Positions 12,401 through 22,440 of a stretch of DNA of 64,000 bases are shown one piece after another. The stretch is from contig OX104112.1 in the NCBI GenBank assembly GCA_944474755.1, forward strand, positions 90,905,756-90,969,755, read 5' to 3'. The translations under genes were made by a program, and so were the position numbers. The notes under the pieces were generated by a model. That model was not told where the DNA came from. It worked only from the letters and a program-made list of their open reading frames with translations, and searched no databases. The stretch's first letter is position 1, and each line of letters starts with the position of its first letter. The stretch is from Limnoperna fortunei (taxonomy: Eukaryota; Mollusca; Bivalvia; Mytilida; Modiolidae).

Positions 12401-15400
12401 TAATCCAGAAATTTGGTATGGTCAGACATGTGCACCCTACACATCAGCTTGTTAAGCTTCCTTATTAAAAAGTTTGGAACAAAATGCTTAAATCTCGGCT
12501 CTAATTTGACATATGATGTCATGCAGACACATAAACAATTATAAATGAAGATCCTTTTTGGAAGTATAGAAAGTTCTTCCTTAAAACATTTACAACAATT
12601 GCCCTTAGGGTCACCCTGTTGGATGGCTTAAACCGAAAACTGTAATTGTCATAAGTACTAGTTATTTAATGTTTTACTGCCTCCTAAAATTTATGACCAT
12701 AAATAATCACTTAGATGTTTATAGGAACAGTGCAGAATGTGTACATGCAATGAATCAGTTAAAATAGGCTGAGTGTAAGTTGGGGTCTGTGTTGCATTTG
12801 TCACAAAGCATTTGGGATTGAGTCACCACATGTGTTCTTAATTTCAAGGCCTTAACAGATTTTTTTTTATCTTAACATCTAAATATCTTTCTTTTGCATT
12901 AGTTAGAACAGGAGAGACAGAGAAAAGAAACAGAACAGAGTCAAAAGAATTTTCAGCAGCTGTTGAAAACGGATGATCAACACTTGGTACCAAATACAGA
13001 AAGTTTTGACTGCCCAATATGTTTTGATAAAATTAATCCTGGAGGGGGTGTGGTTCTAAGAGAGTGTTTACATAGCTTCTGCAGGTATGTTTTGCATATT
13101 GATAGAATGTTTACTTATCTTATGTATGTTAAATTTTGTCTTATTACGAAAAGTACATACAGGCTATTTTCCAAATAAAATTCCCACATTCAACACATAA
13201 AAATCACATAACACATAACGCTACATAAAAATACTTTTTACATTTATGACATGGCATATGTCATAAATGCAAAAAGTATTTTTATGTAGCGTTATGTGTT
13301 ATGTGATTTTTATGTGTTGAATAAAAAATTACAGAAAACAAGTGGAGATCATTACCATTGTAGTTTTTAATATGTAGACTGAAGAAAAGTCATAGCAGGT
13401 GTATGAAATGTTACTGATTTGTTCTTAAAACTTTAATCTATCTTTAGGGAGTGTTTGAAAGGAGCAATACAACACAATGAAGAAGCCTACCTAAAATGTC
13501 CATATCAAGATGAAAGTTACTCATGTAATGCTTCACTACAAGATAGAGAAATCAAATCTGTATGTTGTGTTATAATGTTATTAACAATACATGTGTGGTA
13601 CTGGTATTTACACTATATATTTTCGCTGAATATTTAAAATGGGTTCAGTGCCACACTACAGCTGTGGATCAAAACAAAAGCCCAAGTGGAAATGAGCACA
13701 ACCCAATGTCTGCTGTAAATTATTTTTTAAAGTTATCAAAATAGGGAAAGTGCAAAAATTTGGTCAATAGAAGGGTATATTAGAAGTTAAAAATGAGAAA
13801 TTTTTTATATTAAAATCTAGTTTCGAGTTATACTGATGTCAAACATTATGTTTCTTAGAATAATTCTAATACATGGACAATGAATTATTGTATGTTTTAT
13901 TTTTAATGTAGTGGATCCATGTTTTTTTTTCAGTTAGTTCCTGAGGATGTTTATGAACGATATTTGCAGAAAAGCTTATCTACAGCTGAGAGTCAGGAGA
14001 TTAATAGTTTCCACTGTAAAACTCCAGACTGCCAAGGATGGTGTATCTATGAAGATCATGTGAATTTTTTTAAGTGTCCTGTCTGTAAGAAGGAGAACTG
14101 TTTAACATGTAAAGCTATACATGAAGGTGTGAACTGTAAAAAGTACCAGGATGATCTACAGGCACAAGCTATCAATAATGTAGCAGCCAGAAGAACTCGA
14201 GAAATGTTACATGTAAGTACATAGATAATTTATCCCTATTTTTGATTAGCTCCTTTGACAGTAACAAGTTGTTTGCCATAATAAAGCTTCCTGGGTGTTA
14301 TTTTTAAAAACGAGAATGTATAAATAAAAAACCATTATTAAATTATTGTAATTTTTTTGTTCTCTAATAATTAATTCAGTGTTGTTCTTTGTTTACAACA
14401 AGGCTATTAGGTCAACAAAAAATGCCTATCAATTTGTTTCCATTTTTGACAATTCAATACTATATTCTGGGTTGAGTATAAGTTCGTTTGGGTCAGATAA
14501 TGCTTTATAAACCAGGAAGCAGTGAGTGCCCCCAGACCAGAGGTCAGATAATGCTTTATAAACCAGGAAGTAGTGAGTGCCCCCAGACCAGAGGTAAGAT
14601 AATGCTTTATAAACCAGGAAGCAGTGAGTGCCCCCAGACCAGAGGTCAGATAATGCTTTATAAACCAGGAAGCAGTGAGTGCCCCCAGACCAGAGGTCAG
14701 ATAATGCTTTATAAACCAGGAAGCAGTGAGTGCCCCCTGACCAGAGGTCAGATAATGCTTTATAAACCAGGAAGCAGTGAGTGCCCCCAGACCAGAGGTC
14801 AGATAATGCTTTATAAACCAGGAAGCAGTGAGTGCCCCCAGACCAGAGGTCAGATAATGCTTTATAAACCAGGAAGCAGTGAGTGCCCCCAGACCAGGGT
14901 ATGGGTCAGATAATGCTTTATAAACCAGGAAGCAGTGAGTGCCCCCAGACCAGGGTATGGGTCAGATAATGCTTTATAAACCAGGAAGCAGTGAGTGCCC
15001 CCAGACCAGAGGTCAGATAATGCTTTATAAACCAGGAAGCAGTGAGTGCCCCCAGACCAGAGGTCAGATAATGCTTTATAAACCAGGAAGCAGTGAGTGC
15101 CCCCAGACCAGAGGTCAGATAATGCTTTATAAACCAGGAAGCAGTGAGTGCCCCCAGACCAGAGGTCAGATAATGCTTTATAAACCAGGAAGCAGTGAGT
15201 GCCCCCAGACCAGAGGTCAAATAATGCTTTATAAACCAGGAAGCAGTGAGTGCCCCCAGACCAGAGGTCAGATAATGCTTTATAAACCAGGAAGCAGTGA
15301 GTGCCCCCAGACCAGAGGTCAGATAATGCTTTATAAACCAGGAAGCAGTGAGTGCCCCCAGACCAGAGGTCAGATAATGCTTTATAAACCAGGAAGCAGT

Positions 15401-18400
15401 GAGTGCCCCCAGACCAGGGTATGGGTCAGATAATGCTTTATAAACCAGGAAGCAGTGAGTGCCCCCAGACCAGAGGTCAGATAATGCTTTATAAACCAGG
15501 AAGCAGTGAGTGCCCCCAGACCAGGGTATGGGTCAGATAATGCTTTATAAACCAGGAAGCAGTGAGTGCCCCCAGACCAGGGTATGGGTCAGATAATGCT
15601 TTATAAACCAGGAAGCAGTGAGTGCCCCCAGACCAGAGGTCAGATAATGCTTTATAAACCAGGAAGCAGTGAGTGCCCCAGACCAGAGGTCAGATAATGC
15701 TTTATAAACCAGGAAGCAGTGAGTGCCCCCAGACCAGAGGTCAGATAATGCTTTATAAACCAGGAAGCAGTGAGTGCCCCCAGACCAGGGTATGGGTCAG
15801 ATAATGCTTTATAAACCAGGAAGCAGTGAGTGCCCCCAGACCAGAGGTCAGATAATGCTTTATAAACCAGGAAGCAGTGAGTGCCCCCAGACCAGGGTAT
15901 GGGTCAGATAATGCTTTATAAACCAGGAAGCAGTGAGTGCCCCCAGACCAGGGTATGGGTCAGATAATGCTTTATAAACCAGGAAGCAGTGAGTGCCCCC
16001 AGACCAGAGGTCAGATAATGCTTTATAAACCAGGAAGCAGTGAGTGCCCCAGACCAGAGGTCAGATAATGCTTTATAAACCAGGAAGCAGTGAGTGCCCC
16101 CAGACCAGAGGTCAGATAATGCTTTATAAACCAGGAAGCAGTGAGTGCCCCCAGACCAGAGGTCAGATAATGCTTTATAAACCAGGAAGCAGTGAGTGCC
16201 CCCAGACCAGGGTATGGAGTATATCCTAAAAACAAATATGCTTTATAATTTAATTAAACACAACTTAAATCCATTGAATTAAGAGATACAGCAAATGGAC
16301 GTTACAATAAATAATCTTGTTAATACCGCTTTTGAAAACAAAGGATCTTTGATGAATGAATCTTGCCCTTACTCAAACAACCAATTGAACTTTGCCATGC
16401 AAATTATAATGTTGTAAGTTACATTGAAACACTGCTTTGTACAAACAGCTGTGCTCTTAAATCTTTAAAAAAAAATTTCATTTACAGTAAATTAACTTTC
16501 ACAAAAGTAGGAATATACCTGAGATGATTCAGTTTGTTCCTTACACTGCTGTGTGATTGGATCTCTGTATACATCCCTTAACAGTTTGCCACAACATAGC
16601 TTACACATAAATTGGTGAAAACATTGCTAATGACTTGAACTATATCTTTTTCCGACACAGTCGGTATATTTTCGAATTGTGACCTTTGAACTGAAAGACG
16701 CTTACCCATGGTAACGTACTGTTACTGAAGACAAGCTTGCATTCTGCTTGGACAAAAATAGTAAAAAATTATGCGTTCGAACAATCTACTATAGTATACT
16801 CTGAAAAGCATTCCTATTTGCATTTCCCAACTATTATTCCAGCAGACTGGTGTTTTTAAACAATTGGTAGTCGTAAGTAAACTTTAGAGAAGTATTTTTA
16901 GCGTAAAGAATGCCATTCAGAATTGATTAAAATTGATAAAACCATAAGTCGTGTAATTTTTGCGCATTTCGTCTGGGGTAGAATTATATTTGCTTTGTTG
17001 ACCATCTTATCTGTAAACAATCCTCACGCCGGTGATGTATTTACACCATATTTTCTTCATTTTACCCCCTGACACACGCATTCTCTCTCTGTCGTGAAAT
17101 TATTGTCATACAAATGATCCTACACAAAGTTAAGTAGGTCATTGGTAATTGTCAGAACGCCAAATGACAAGTATGAGACACAGTGGTTAGATAACACATT
17201 TTGTTTACTATGAATTAAGAGTAAAATTCACTGATTGTTTCGTTGCAATTATTTATTTATTTCAATTACCCAAACGGTTTATCTCCCCCCCCCCCCCCCC
17301 CCATTTTGGGATAGCATACACATTACCGATTTCAATTCACATTTCATTAGCATTGAATTGACATTTTGTGTGGATGTTAATACAATTGAAATATATTTTA
17401 CTTAGAAGTTTCCATTTTAAAAGATAGTCCAATTAATAAAATAGCAAACTATAATGAATACATGTGAATGAATATTACTTGATGCATGTAAGTACATATT
17501 TGCTTATGAAATTTATTTTAAAAAATATGTGCTGTTTTGACTAACTAACTTGTTTTCGAGTTAATATATACGATACATCACAAGAAAAAACTTACAACTC
17601 CGGCATATATATATAAAGGTTTGTATATTTTTTTTATTTACCATTGTGGTCTTCAACTTCTGAAATAGCTTTTCATTGGGGATATTTAAATATGTTTATT
17701 GTTATCTCTATGATTTTTAAAGCCATTAATTCCTATCTTCTTTCTTTGCGTCCGTCGTCATTCACACACAGACAGGAGATGGAGCTCTAATTGCAAAGTC
17801 TCTTTTTGAAAATACCATATTGTTTAATAACATTTTCAACAAATCCATGAATGTTGCAATCTTCTTATATTATAGCTTTATTTTGATTGGATACAGTTCG
17901 CAACACGTTAATTATTTACCTCCCACACACACATCAAAGAAAGAAAACGTTAATGTTTCTTGTCTCTGTCTTTTGTTTGATAATTGTTTAAAAAAGTGGT
18001 TTCTTATTGTTGTTTGTTCAGTTTCTGTTCTACCTTACATACATCTCTAGGAGTTAAATGCGTCGAATATCTTTTTTTAAAGATAGTACTTGTTTTCTGT
18101 ACAAATTAAGTTAACTGTACCTTCATCTGTCAAAAGCATTCACTGCAAATGTAATGATTTTTTTTTTCGTTTAAAAATCTATTCTGTATATTAAATTTGG
18201 ACCTGTCCGACATTACACTTAACTTGTTCAAGTCCTGAATATATATACAATATTAGTACATTGTCAGAAAATATATAGTTTATTTGTACGAGCCTTAGAA
18301 ACAGGTAGAAATGTGAGGCTCTGACGAGCATTTCTCACCTATTTTGCGGCGAGTACAAATAAACTTTATATTTTCTGACAATGTATAAATATTGTTTTTA

Positions 18401-19995
18401 TTCTGCAACCAGAAAATACATTTAATACTTATATACTTATAGAAAACATGAAAAAAGTGAACTTCTAGTCGATTTTTTACTTGAAATTTTCGGCGCGTAT
18501 TTGAGTGATAGCCTGACGTCACAAACAAATATCGTATTTGACAACATGCCGTAAACCAGAATAGAATACTAAATATCATTAGAAGTAAGGACAAGGGTAC
18601 CAGGAGTGACGTCATTATTTACAAATAAAGCTTTGCTTTATTCATAGGGTCGTATTTGTATAGTTGAAGCGGTAGTTGCAGAATAAAATTGAAACAGTGC
18701 TCTCTGTATGTAAAGCAAACATTCAATCATTTAAGTCATACATTAGATGAATGCATGTTTACACATGTCATATTAGTACTGAAACAATAGATAAGTGAAT
18801 ATTTGTGGTATACTTACTTCTGCGTGTTTGTGGATCTAGGCAATTTTTCGTTCTGATAGAAACATATTATAAAACCATGAAATTAGTATCCTTGAAATGG
18901 CAACTTTTTTCTTAAGTCACAAAATTTGGAACCCACAAAATTAAATAAATCCACATTAGTTAAATTAAAATTTTTGATTGAAGCAGTGTTTTTTTGCATT
19001 TTAGGACATGGTGAAAAAAGGAGATGCAATGCATTGTCCACAGTGTAAAGTAATATTACAGAAAAAAGATGGCTGCGATTGGATAAAATGCTCAATATGC
19101 AAAACCGAAATATGCTGGGTGACCAAGGGGCCCAGATGGGGTCCACTGGTTAGTATATTTTTGAAATTGCTGTAAGATCAAAATTTGTATTGATTTAAAT
19201 AATAAATAATGAAATTTTACTTAGAAAATGGTTTAAATACCGAATATATTCACATGTGAAATGAAAATAAGATAACAGTCATGACAATTTTTAATGTTTA
19301 TATCTCCATTCAATTTAACAATTTATGATGTCATAGCCAAGCAAAACACTATTAAAACAGAATTTATATACATGACAATACTTATTTATTTCCTTATATC
19401 CTATATCATGTATTTACCCCTTAAATAAACATCAAATCTAACAGTATTTATTTTTTTTATTTTCCTAACTAATTTGAACCATATTTCCTTATAAACTTCA
19501 TCATATTGATATGTAACACCATAGTCGCAATCAGTAAAATAATAGTGTAACTTTGATAATCTCCAGATTTATCTATCATGCTGCGAACAATCCAGCCTAG
19601 AAACTGTGGATTTTGTCACTTTACAATTTTTAATTTGCGAGTGTGATCATTTTTTCACGCTGTGAGAGCATGAGGACCTATACTTGAATGAGATTTTATC
19701 TCAAGACATGAGATATTTCATGTATGCCTAAATGAGTGATTGCTGTCTACTTTCAATGTTATTAGTAAGCTTAACATCAATGGCCACAATTTCATGTCCT
19801 AACAAAACTATTAAAAAAACTGGAGCTGAAACTGCTTCATTTTTTTGCAGATTTTGAAGTCAAATTTTAACTGTAGACTCAAGACAATATTTTGCATATC
19901 ATTGATTTTTGTAGGGTCCTGGAGACAGTTCTGGTGGATGTCATTGTCGAGTGAATGGGGAACCATGTCATCCTGATTGCAATAATTGTCATTAA
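334..19995 (+). CDS. RBCK1: RBCK1/HOIL-1-like RBR E3 ubiquitin ligase, copy 1 (gene span, 5' end off window)
   Basis: Multi-exon gene for a HOIL-1-like RING-between-RING ligase. Exons read here: 334-427, 3888-4068, 5729-5994, 6880-7053, 12903-13084, 13448-13559, 13934-14212, 19005-19148, 19915-19995, with an alternative terminal exon at 7824-8096. All junctions have GT/AG borders and matching phases (0, 1, 0, 0, 2, 0, 0, 0), giving about 503 residues in the window. Domain order is UBL, NZF, RING1, IBR, RING2 plus a Cys/His-rich tail, the order of vertebrate HOIL-1. In vertebrates HOIL-1 is a LUBAC subunit with HOIP and SHARPIN, and its RING2 catalyses oxyester ubiquitination of Ser/Thr and sugars; it acts in NF-kB and innate signalling in the cytosol. 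No nonsense codon or frameshift was found in any exon, so this copy looks functional. The 5' exons (PH-like and LTM, if present as in copy 2) are not visible. Confidence 0.9.
536..675. repeat. Short inverted-repeat element, family of 3700-3860
   Basis: One end reads CTGTTTATCACCGTTTTGTA and the other CAAAATAGTGATATA, an imperfect inverted pair. The same two ends occur at 3701-3720 (CTGTTTATCGCTGTTTTGTA) and 3840-3857 (CAAAATAGCGATAACA), with a central 'tgacgtcaca' / 'tgatgtcaca' and 'tagagtgagat' / 'tagagtgatat'. This indicates two copies of one small non-autonomous element flanking the first two visible exons. Confidence 0.55.
1610..1675. repeat. AT-rich degenerate palindromic repeat 'aatcgatta/aatcgg'
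   Basis: Short stretch with several interleaved copies of 'ataatcgattatcgg' and 'aatcgaaaaga', each partly self-complementary. No coding content or recognisable element ends were found. Confidence 0.4.
2070..3415. repeat. Dispersed mollusc-type repeat with three related blocks
   Basis: Positions 2150-2285, 3125-3262 and 3283-3402 share one unit: a 'gctgtaacttttttatctttcgaggtaggcttttgatatttggaat' theme, then 'ccatggttg', then 'tgaccttgaactttgaccttaggt'. The first block is preceded by a GGGCCCTGCCACTTTGTGGC segment and CTGTCCGTCCGTCCG. The last two blocks are a direct tandem duplication. Short ORFs here are by-products. It lies in the intron between the two UBL exons. Confidence 0.65.
3585..3866. 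repeat. Inverted-repeat element in UBL intron
   Basis: AGATTATTTACGTTTT at 3585-3600 is inverted at 3688-3702 (AAACGTAAATAATCT), forming a hairpin around 'cgagaaaatgc'. Immediately after lies the 3701-3860 unit shared with 536-675. The element ends about 20 bases before the splice acceptor of the second UBL exon. Confidence 0.55.
3888..4068 (+). CDS. RBCK1: Copy 1 exon: UBL domain, second half
   Basis: The exon begins after TTTAG (3887) and ends phase 1 before GTAAGT. It encodes a stretch with [20 protein letters not shown], then [16 protein letters not shown]. The 'FP..VQ.WVIG..LARD.ETL...G......LYLLSA' pattern is diagnostic of HOIL-1 and SHARPIN UBL domains. The methionine at the exon start is internal, not an initiator. 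Its paralogue is 31499-31672, whose last 18 bases replace 25 here, changing the splice phase. Confidence 0.88.
4206..4880. repeat. Pogo/Tigger-like end and dispersed repeat in intron
   Basis: After a TA (4204-4205) comes CAGTAGAACTTCGATAACTC, which resembles the terminal repeat of pogo/Tigger-type DNA transposons. Downstream, 4570-4880 is clearly related to 53140-53355 plus 57019-57095 (shared 'atcttagctttaacaattgg', 'caccagtcatgaca', 'ttgacatacctgt', 'gaagttaattactt'). No transposase ORF is present, so this is a decayed or non-autonomous copy. Confidence 0.5.
4965..5124. repeat. 160-bp near-perfect foldback palindrome
   Basis: The left arm starts GAAATAATTCACGGAGGCTG and continues to ATTATTTTATCCC; the right arm is its near-exact inverse, ending CACAGCCTCTGTGAATTATT and TC. 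The loop is about 12 bases (gagcaacagcga). Arms of about 73 bases with only a few mismatches would form a stable hairpin in DNA or in the pre-mRNA intron. I see no clear target-site duplication. Confidence 0.75.
5729..5994 (+). CDS. RBCK1: Copy 1 exon: linker between UBL and NZF
   Basis: The acceptor is TTGCAG (5728) and the donor follows CAG at 5994. The exon completes a phase-1 codon and encodes 88 further residues rich in Gln, Asn and Pro (for example [18 protein letters not shown]), with no predicted fold. Vertebrate HOIL-1 has a shorter, poorly conserved linker here. Decayed relatives of this exon lie at 33291-33343 and 44560-44732, split by the BEL/Pao insertion. Confidence 0.78.
6880..7053 (+). 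CDS. RBCK1: Copy 1 exon: NZF zinc finger
   Basis: A 58-codon exon, phase 0 on both sides, begins [20 protein letters not shown] and continues MCSCPRP. The four zinc ligands (C-x2-C ... C-x2-C) and the Thr-Phe pair after the second Cys match the Npl4-type ubiquitin-binding finger of HOIL-1 and SHARPIN. The remainder is a charged helix ([20 protein letters not shown]) that can run on directly into the Gln/Glu-rich start of the RING1 exon or into the alternative terminal exon. Confidence 0.92.
7824..8096 (+). CDS. RBCK1: Alternative terminal exon, short SHARPIN-like isoform
   Basis: After a good acceptor (GACGACTTTTCAG), an open frame in phase with the NZF exon gives 90 residues beginning [20 protein letters not shown] and ending in a stop at 8094-8096. 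It is helical and Gln-rich, then acidic and disordered, with no known fold. Splicing NZF to this exon would give a protein with UBL and NZF but no RBR. Skipping it joins NZF to RING1 in frame, as in vertebrate HOIL-1. A relic at 45995-46188, including the intron sequence before it, shows the exon predates the local duplication. Whether it is used requires transcript data. Confidence 0.7.
   Translation, partial: AAAERRAREREPAENIYNKMTEQEIHQLLTLNDQMQQQLLQSRQTGGQEHEFNDDVQIPRGQQPENLENIPFVLPPVHNLDFSQENDDSV
8097..11182 (+). other. 3' UTR candidate and intron, no further gene seen
   Basis: AT-rich sequence after the alternative stop codon. A short direct duplication 'gttgccactttttattctcagtaagtttctttatt' occurs at about 9894-9965. 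I see no exon with domain similarity on either strand. Positions 8195-8360 are related to 46420-46560 in the duplicated copy. Confidence 0.5.
8641..8646 (+). terminator. Candidate polyadenylation signal for the short isoform
   Basis: AATAAA lies 545 bases after the stop codon of the alternative terminal exon; further copies lie near 8425 and 10620. It is a plausible 3' end but unproven, as AATAAA is common in AT-rich DNA. Confidence 0.35.
11183..12137. repeat. 38-bp tandem array, about 25 units
   Basis: The unit begins GACACAGTAACTTCAACATT and ends AGACCTATATTCCAGAAA. Units vary by single substitutions and a few 1-3 base indels. The array lies in the intron between the NZF or alternative exon and the RING1 exon. 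There are no variable spacers, so it is a minisatellite. Confidence 0.92.
12903..13084 (+). CDS. RBCK1: Copy 1 exon: coiled linker and RING1 start
   Basis: The acceptor is GCATTAG and the exon ends phase 2 before GTATGT. It opens with a Gln/Glu-rich helix ([20 protein letters not shown]) and enters RING1 with [13 protein letters not shown] and [10 protein letters not shown]. The spacing of Cys and His ligands and the 'VLRECLH.FCR' string match HOIL-1 RING1 ([15 protein letters not shown]). RING1 recruits the charged E2. Confidence 0.92.
13189..13321. repeat. 133-bp near-perfect foldback palindrome
   Basis: The left arm starts TTCAACACATAAAAATCACA and the right arm ends TGTGATTTTTATGTGTTGAA. 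Arms are about 64 bases with a 5-base loop near 13255. It lies in the 363-bp intron between the two RING1 exons, so the pre-mRNA would carry a large stem between donor and acceptor. Confidence 0.78.
13448..13559 (+). CDS. RBCK1: Copy 1 exon: RING1 end
   Basis: The first base completes an Arg codon; then [20 protein letters not shown] and a run to DREIKS, ending before GTATGT. It supplies the last RING1 cysteines (ECL, KCPY) and the '[12 protein letters not shown]' segment corresponding to vertebrate SCSGKLLEREIK. Confidence 0.9.
13934..14212 (+). CDS. RBCK1: Copy 1 exon: IBR domain
   Basis: A phase 0 exon of 93 codons after a poly-T tract and CAG. It contains [39 protein letters not shown] and [10 protein letters not shown], which carry the IBR zinc ligands in the HOIL-1 order. 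It ends in the helix with [11 protein letters not shown] (vertebrate DVAARQTTEMLK), which links IBR to RING2. Confidence 0.94.
14492..16217. repeat. 51/56-bp tandem array, about 33 units
   Basis: The main unit begins GTCAGATAATGCTTTATAAA and ends CCCCCAGACCAGAG (51 bp). A minority variant ends CAGACCAGGGTATGG (56 bp) and recurs irregularly. Units are nearly identical, implying recent expansion. Because 51 is divisible by three and lacks stops in some frames, spurious ORFs arise on both strands (17-residue repeat units). It lies in the 4.8-kb intron before the RING2 exon. Confidence 0.95.
16640..18110. repeat. Dispersed repeat shared with 50590-51700
   Basis: Anchors shared in the same order include TTTTTCCGACACAGTCGGTA (versus the G variant at 50594), 'gcgtccgtcgt', 'ggctctaattg.aaagt' and 'tatctttttttaaagatagtacttgttt'. 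No transposase or RT motif is visible, so it is a non-autonomous or decayed element of about 1.1-1.5 kb. Confidence 0.5.
17285..17302 (+). repeat. Homopolymer C run (18)
   Basis: A pure run of about 18 cytosines in otherwise AT-rich sequence; its length may be affected by sequencing or assembly error. Confidence 0.8.
18257..18385. repeat. Inverted-repeat element, family of 30371-30498
   Basis: TACATTGTCAGAAAATATAT is inverted at the far end as ATATTTTCTGACAATGTA, with inner arms 'tttatttgtac' and 'gtacaaataaa'. The copy at 30371-30498 keeps the right arm almost intact and a degenerate left arm. One lies in the copy 1 intron, the other in the copy 2 intron before the UBL exon, at non-equivalent positions. 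Confidence 0.65.
19005..19148 (+). CDS. RBCK1: Copy 1 exon: RING2 (catalytic)
   Basis: After TTTTAG, 48 codons, phase 0. It reads [20 protein letters not shown] then [18 protein letters not shown]. The Cys of DGCDW, codon 19074-19076, corresponds to the catalytic Cys460 of human HOIL-1. All visible RING2 zinc ligands and the '[12 protein letters not shown]' signature are retained, so catalytic activity is expected. Confidence 0.95.
19915..19995 (+). CDS. RBCK1: Copy 1 terminal exon: Cys/His tail of RING2
   Basis: Follows TTTTTGTAG; 26 codons plus TAA at 19993-19995. It encodes [20 protein letters not shown] and ends CH, almost identical to the vertebrate HOIL-1 C-terminus ([20 protein letters not shown]). 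It forms the extra zinc-binding tail typical of HOIL-1 RING2, and the final His is conserved. Confidence 0.95.
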   Translation, partial: GPGDSSGGCHCRVNGEPCHPDCNNCH

Positions 19996-22440
19996 AGATC
20001 TGATACAGTGAAAAAAAGGTTACTGAACACTAAATATATGCATAGCAACTGCAATATAATGTGGTCATATTATTTAGTACAAATATATACAAGTATTAAT
20101 TCCTGTTTTTGTACAGGTTAATTATGCAGTGCAGAGACATTGTATATTTTTAAGGAAACTTGGTACAGTGTGCCTTTACTTAAAATACTATGCAGGACTA
20201 GTCAGAACTATAACTGTGATCTCCTTTATTAAAAATATGGTTACCTCATATAAATTTAGCTCATGCAATTTGTGCATTTTTTTCATGGTTTGCAAAAAAA
20301 TATATTTTCTAATATGGCGGACTGGAATTTAAAAATGTATTCATTGTCAGGCTAAAAACATTTAAACTGCTTCAAAATTTTAATTTTTTTCTTCATAAAT
20401 GCTCTTTTTTGTTTAAAATTTATGTATCTGTCTTCTAAGGGACGATAGTACATTCTGTCCTGAAATCACAAGCTCTGCAGATATGACAATGGTTGGTCCT
20501 ATACTTGATATGAAATTTGATCATATAATACAGGTACATGTATTTTGACATTCTTTTTTTGTCAAACAGCTTATTTGTATTTTTATTAATATATGTCAAT
20601 AATATGTGTCCTAGGCAGCCAATTTTATGTAAATAAAAATACATAAAATTAAGTCTGAACTCACGTGGACTTTTGTGGAGTTATTGCTCTTAATTTAGCC
20701 TGTGATTATTTCCAATTCAAAACTTTTTTTATTTTGATCTTTAGGACTGACATGACTGGGTAAGATGTAATCAGATGATTTGACATTGAAGGTCATTAGA
20801 TGGTCTTTGTTCTAAAATTAAAGGACTGTAATTAAATCTTAGAAAAAAGTTAGCATCTGTTATAAAACATACACATTTAAAATGTCATGTAACGGCATCA
20901 TTTGTAATTGTCCAAGAAGTTAACTGTGGTACAGGGTAGAATTATTACTTACAATTGTTTTGCCATGCCATATTTATCATTTTATGCCTTATATTTTCTT
21001 CATTATTATTGACTGAACGGAATAAGAAAAGTAAATATATTATCAAATATGATATCAACTAAAATATAAGAAAATAGACAAAAAATCCCTTTAATCCCTT
21101 ACTCCATGATCTATAAATAGCTCAAACCAATTTGACATTAAAATGAAGTAATACCACTTAAGTGGCAAATATAAGACAAACTTAAAAAAAAATTTAATTG
21201 ACTAAACAAAGTCTACTGGTAATGGTATGACATCCAACTAAACAACTGGTTTTGATATGTCTTTGCAATACCTTGATATCTTCACTGTATAAGCACTACC
21301 ATAATGACTTACTATAAACTTTCCTCTAGAAAAATGTTACAATTAAAGGAAAGAATTGTCACAACCTTTGCTTAATCACTCTGTCATGTTATCTGAGATT
21401 TCCATAAAGGTATGTATATTGAGGCTGCTGGTTTGATTATTGATCCAAGTTATAAACTTGCACAAGTCTTTGAGGGTTTTTTTTTCTAGCAAAATTGCTA
21501 AACTAGCAAGTATAAAAAATATAAGCAATAAAAAATTAGCAATAATGTAATTTAATTACATTGTAATAATTAGGAATAAAATGCTAACTTACCCATGTGA
21601 ATATTTTTTTGGATGACAAGTTCCTATTTATCAGTGTATCCAGTTTAGTTATGACATCATAGATGTACATTTGAACTAAAATTGAACAAGCTGTTCTTTA
21701 TTTTAAGAAAACCTAAAACTTTTGCACCAAACATTTTGTTATTAAAAGCTTTGTTTAGAAAAGGGAATATATTGAATCAATATCATGACTTGTTTTATAT
21801 TAATCAAGTTTTGTAAGTAAACACTTCACTTTTTTACTTCAATCTGTGATAAGACGGTATTTACATGTAAGTATTTTTCATAATGAGACCTTTATGATTA
21901 TTGATTAAATGTTTCATGTTGAAATAATGACTTTGCTTATTTCTGTAAAGTGGTTATGTTTGAAGTTGTTTATGGTTTATATTTTATTAAAATCTAATAT
22001 TTGTACAATACATATAGAATTTAGATAGTGCAGAATAATTTCATGACAAACTGTGTTTGTGTTTTTATGGGCCAATGCATACCTGTAGTGTTTTAAAATT
22101 TATTACTGTCCATGATAAATTTATCTCTTAAAACAGGACAACAGATCAATAATAAAGGAGAAAAAGGAGACCATACAGAGCTGGTTTGGAATTGTCAGTA
22201 ACAAATTATTGCCATTCTAACCCTTTCTGCTATTTACATCTGTTTACTAGGAGCAACTTTCACACTCATAAAAGATCAGAAACCCGAACAGAATAATTCA
22301 TTGCGACAATTGTTTTAAAATCACAAGATATGTCCAATTTATACCAGGAACTAAATACACCGTATTTGGCAATGAATATCTTATTTCGTAGTGGGTTCAG
22401 CAATCATGAAATCGTCTACTGCATGAATTGTATAAGTATC
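19996..22440. other. 3' UTR and intergenic sequence
   Basis: AT-rich, no gene recognised on either strand and no strong repeat apart from homopolymer A/T tracts. It ends at the left target duplication of the 22441 element. Confidence 0.5.
20632..20637 (+). terminator. Candidate polyadenylation signal of the long transcript
   Basis: AATAAA 637 bases after the RBR stop codon in sequence without coding potential. It is a plausible 3' end; other AT-rich candidates cannot be excluded. Confidence 0.35.

Larger units (their letters stand above)
16218..19004 (+). other. Remainder of the intron before RING2
   Basis: No exon recognised. It contains a dispersed repeat at about 16640-18110 (related to 50590-51700), an 18-base C run (17285-17302) and a foldback element (18257-18385). 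It ends with a T-rich tract and TTTTAG before the RING2 exon. Confidence 0.5.

Noticed and set aside
14488..16235. Long repetitive ORFs (17-residue units) on both strands
   Set aside because: They arise because the tandem unit is 51 bp, a multiple of three; they shift or stop at each 56-bp unit, and the array is intronic.
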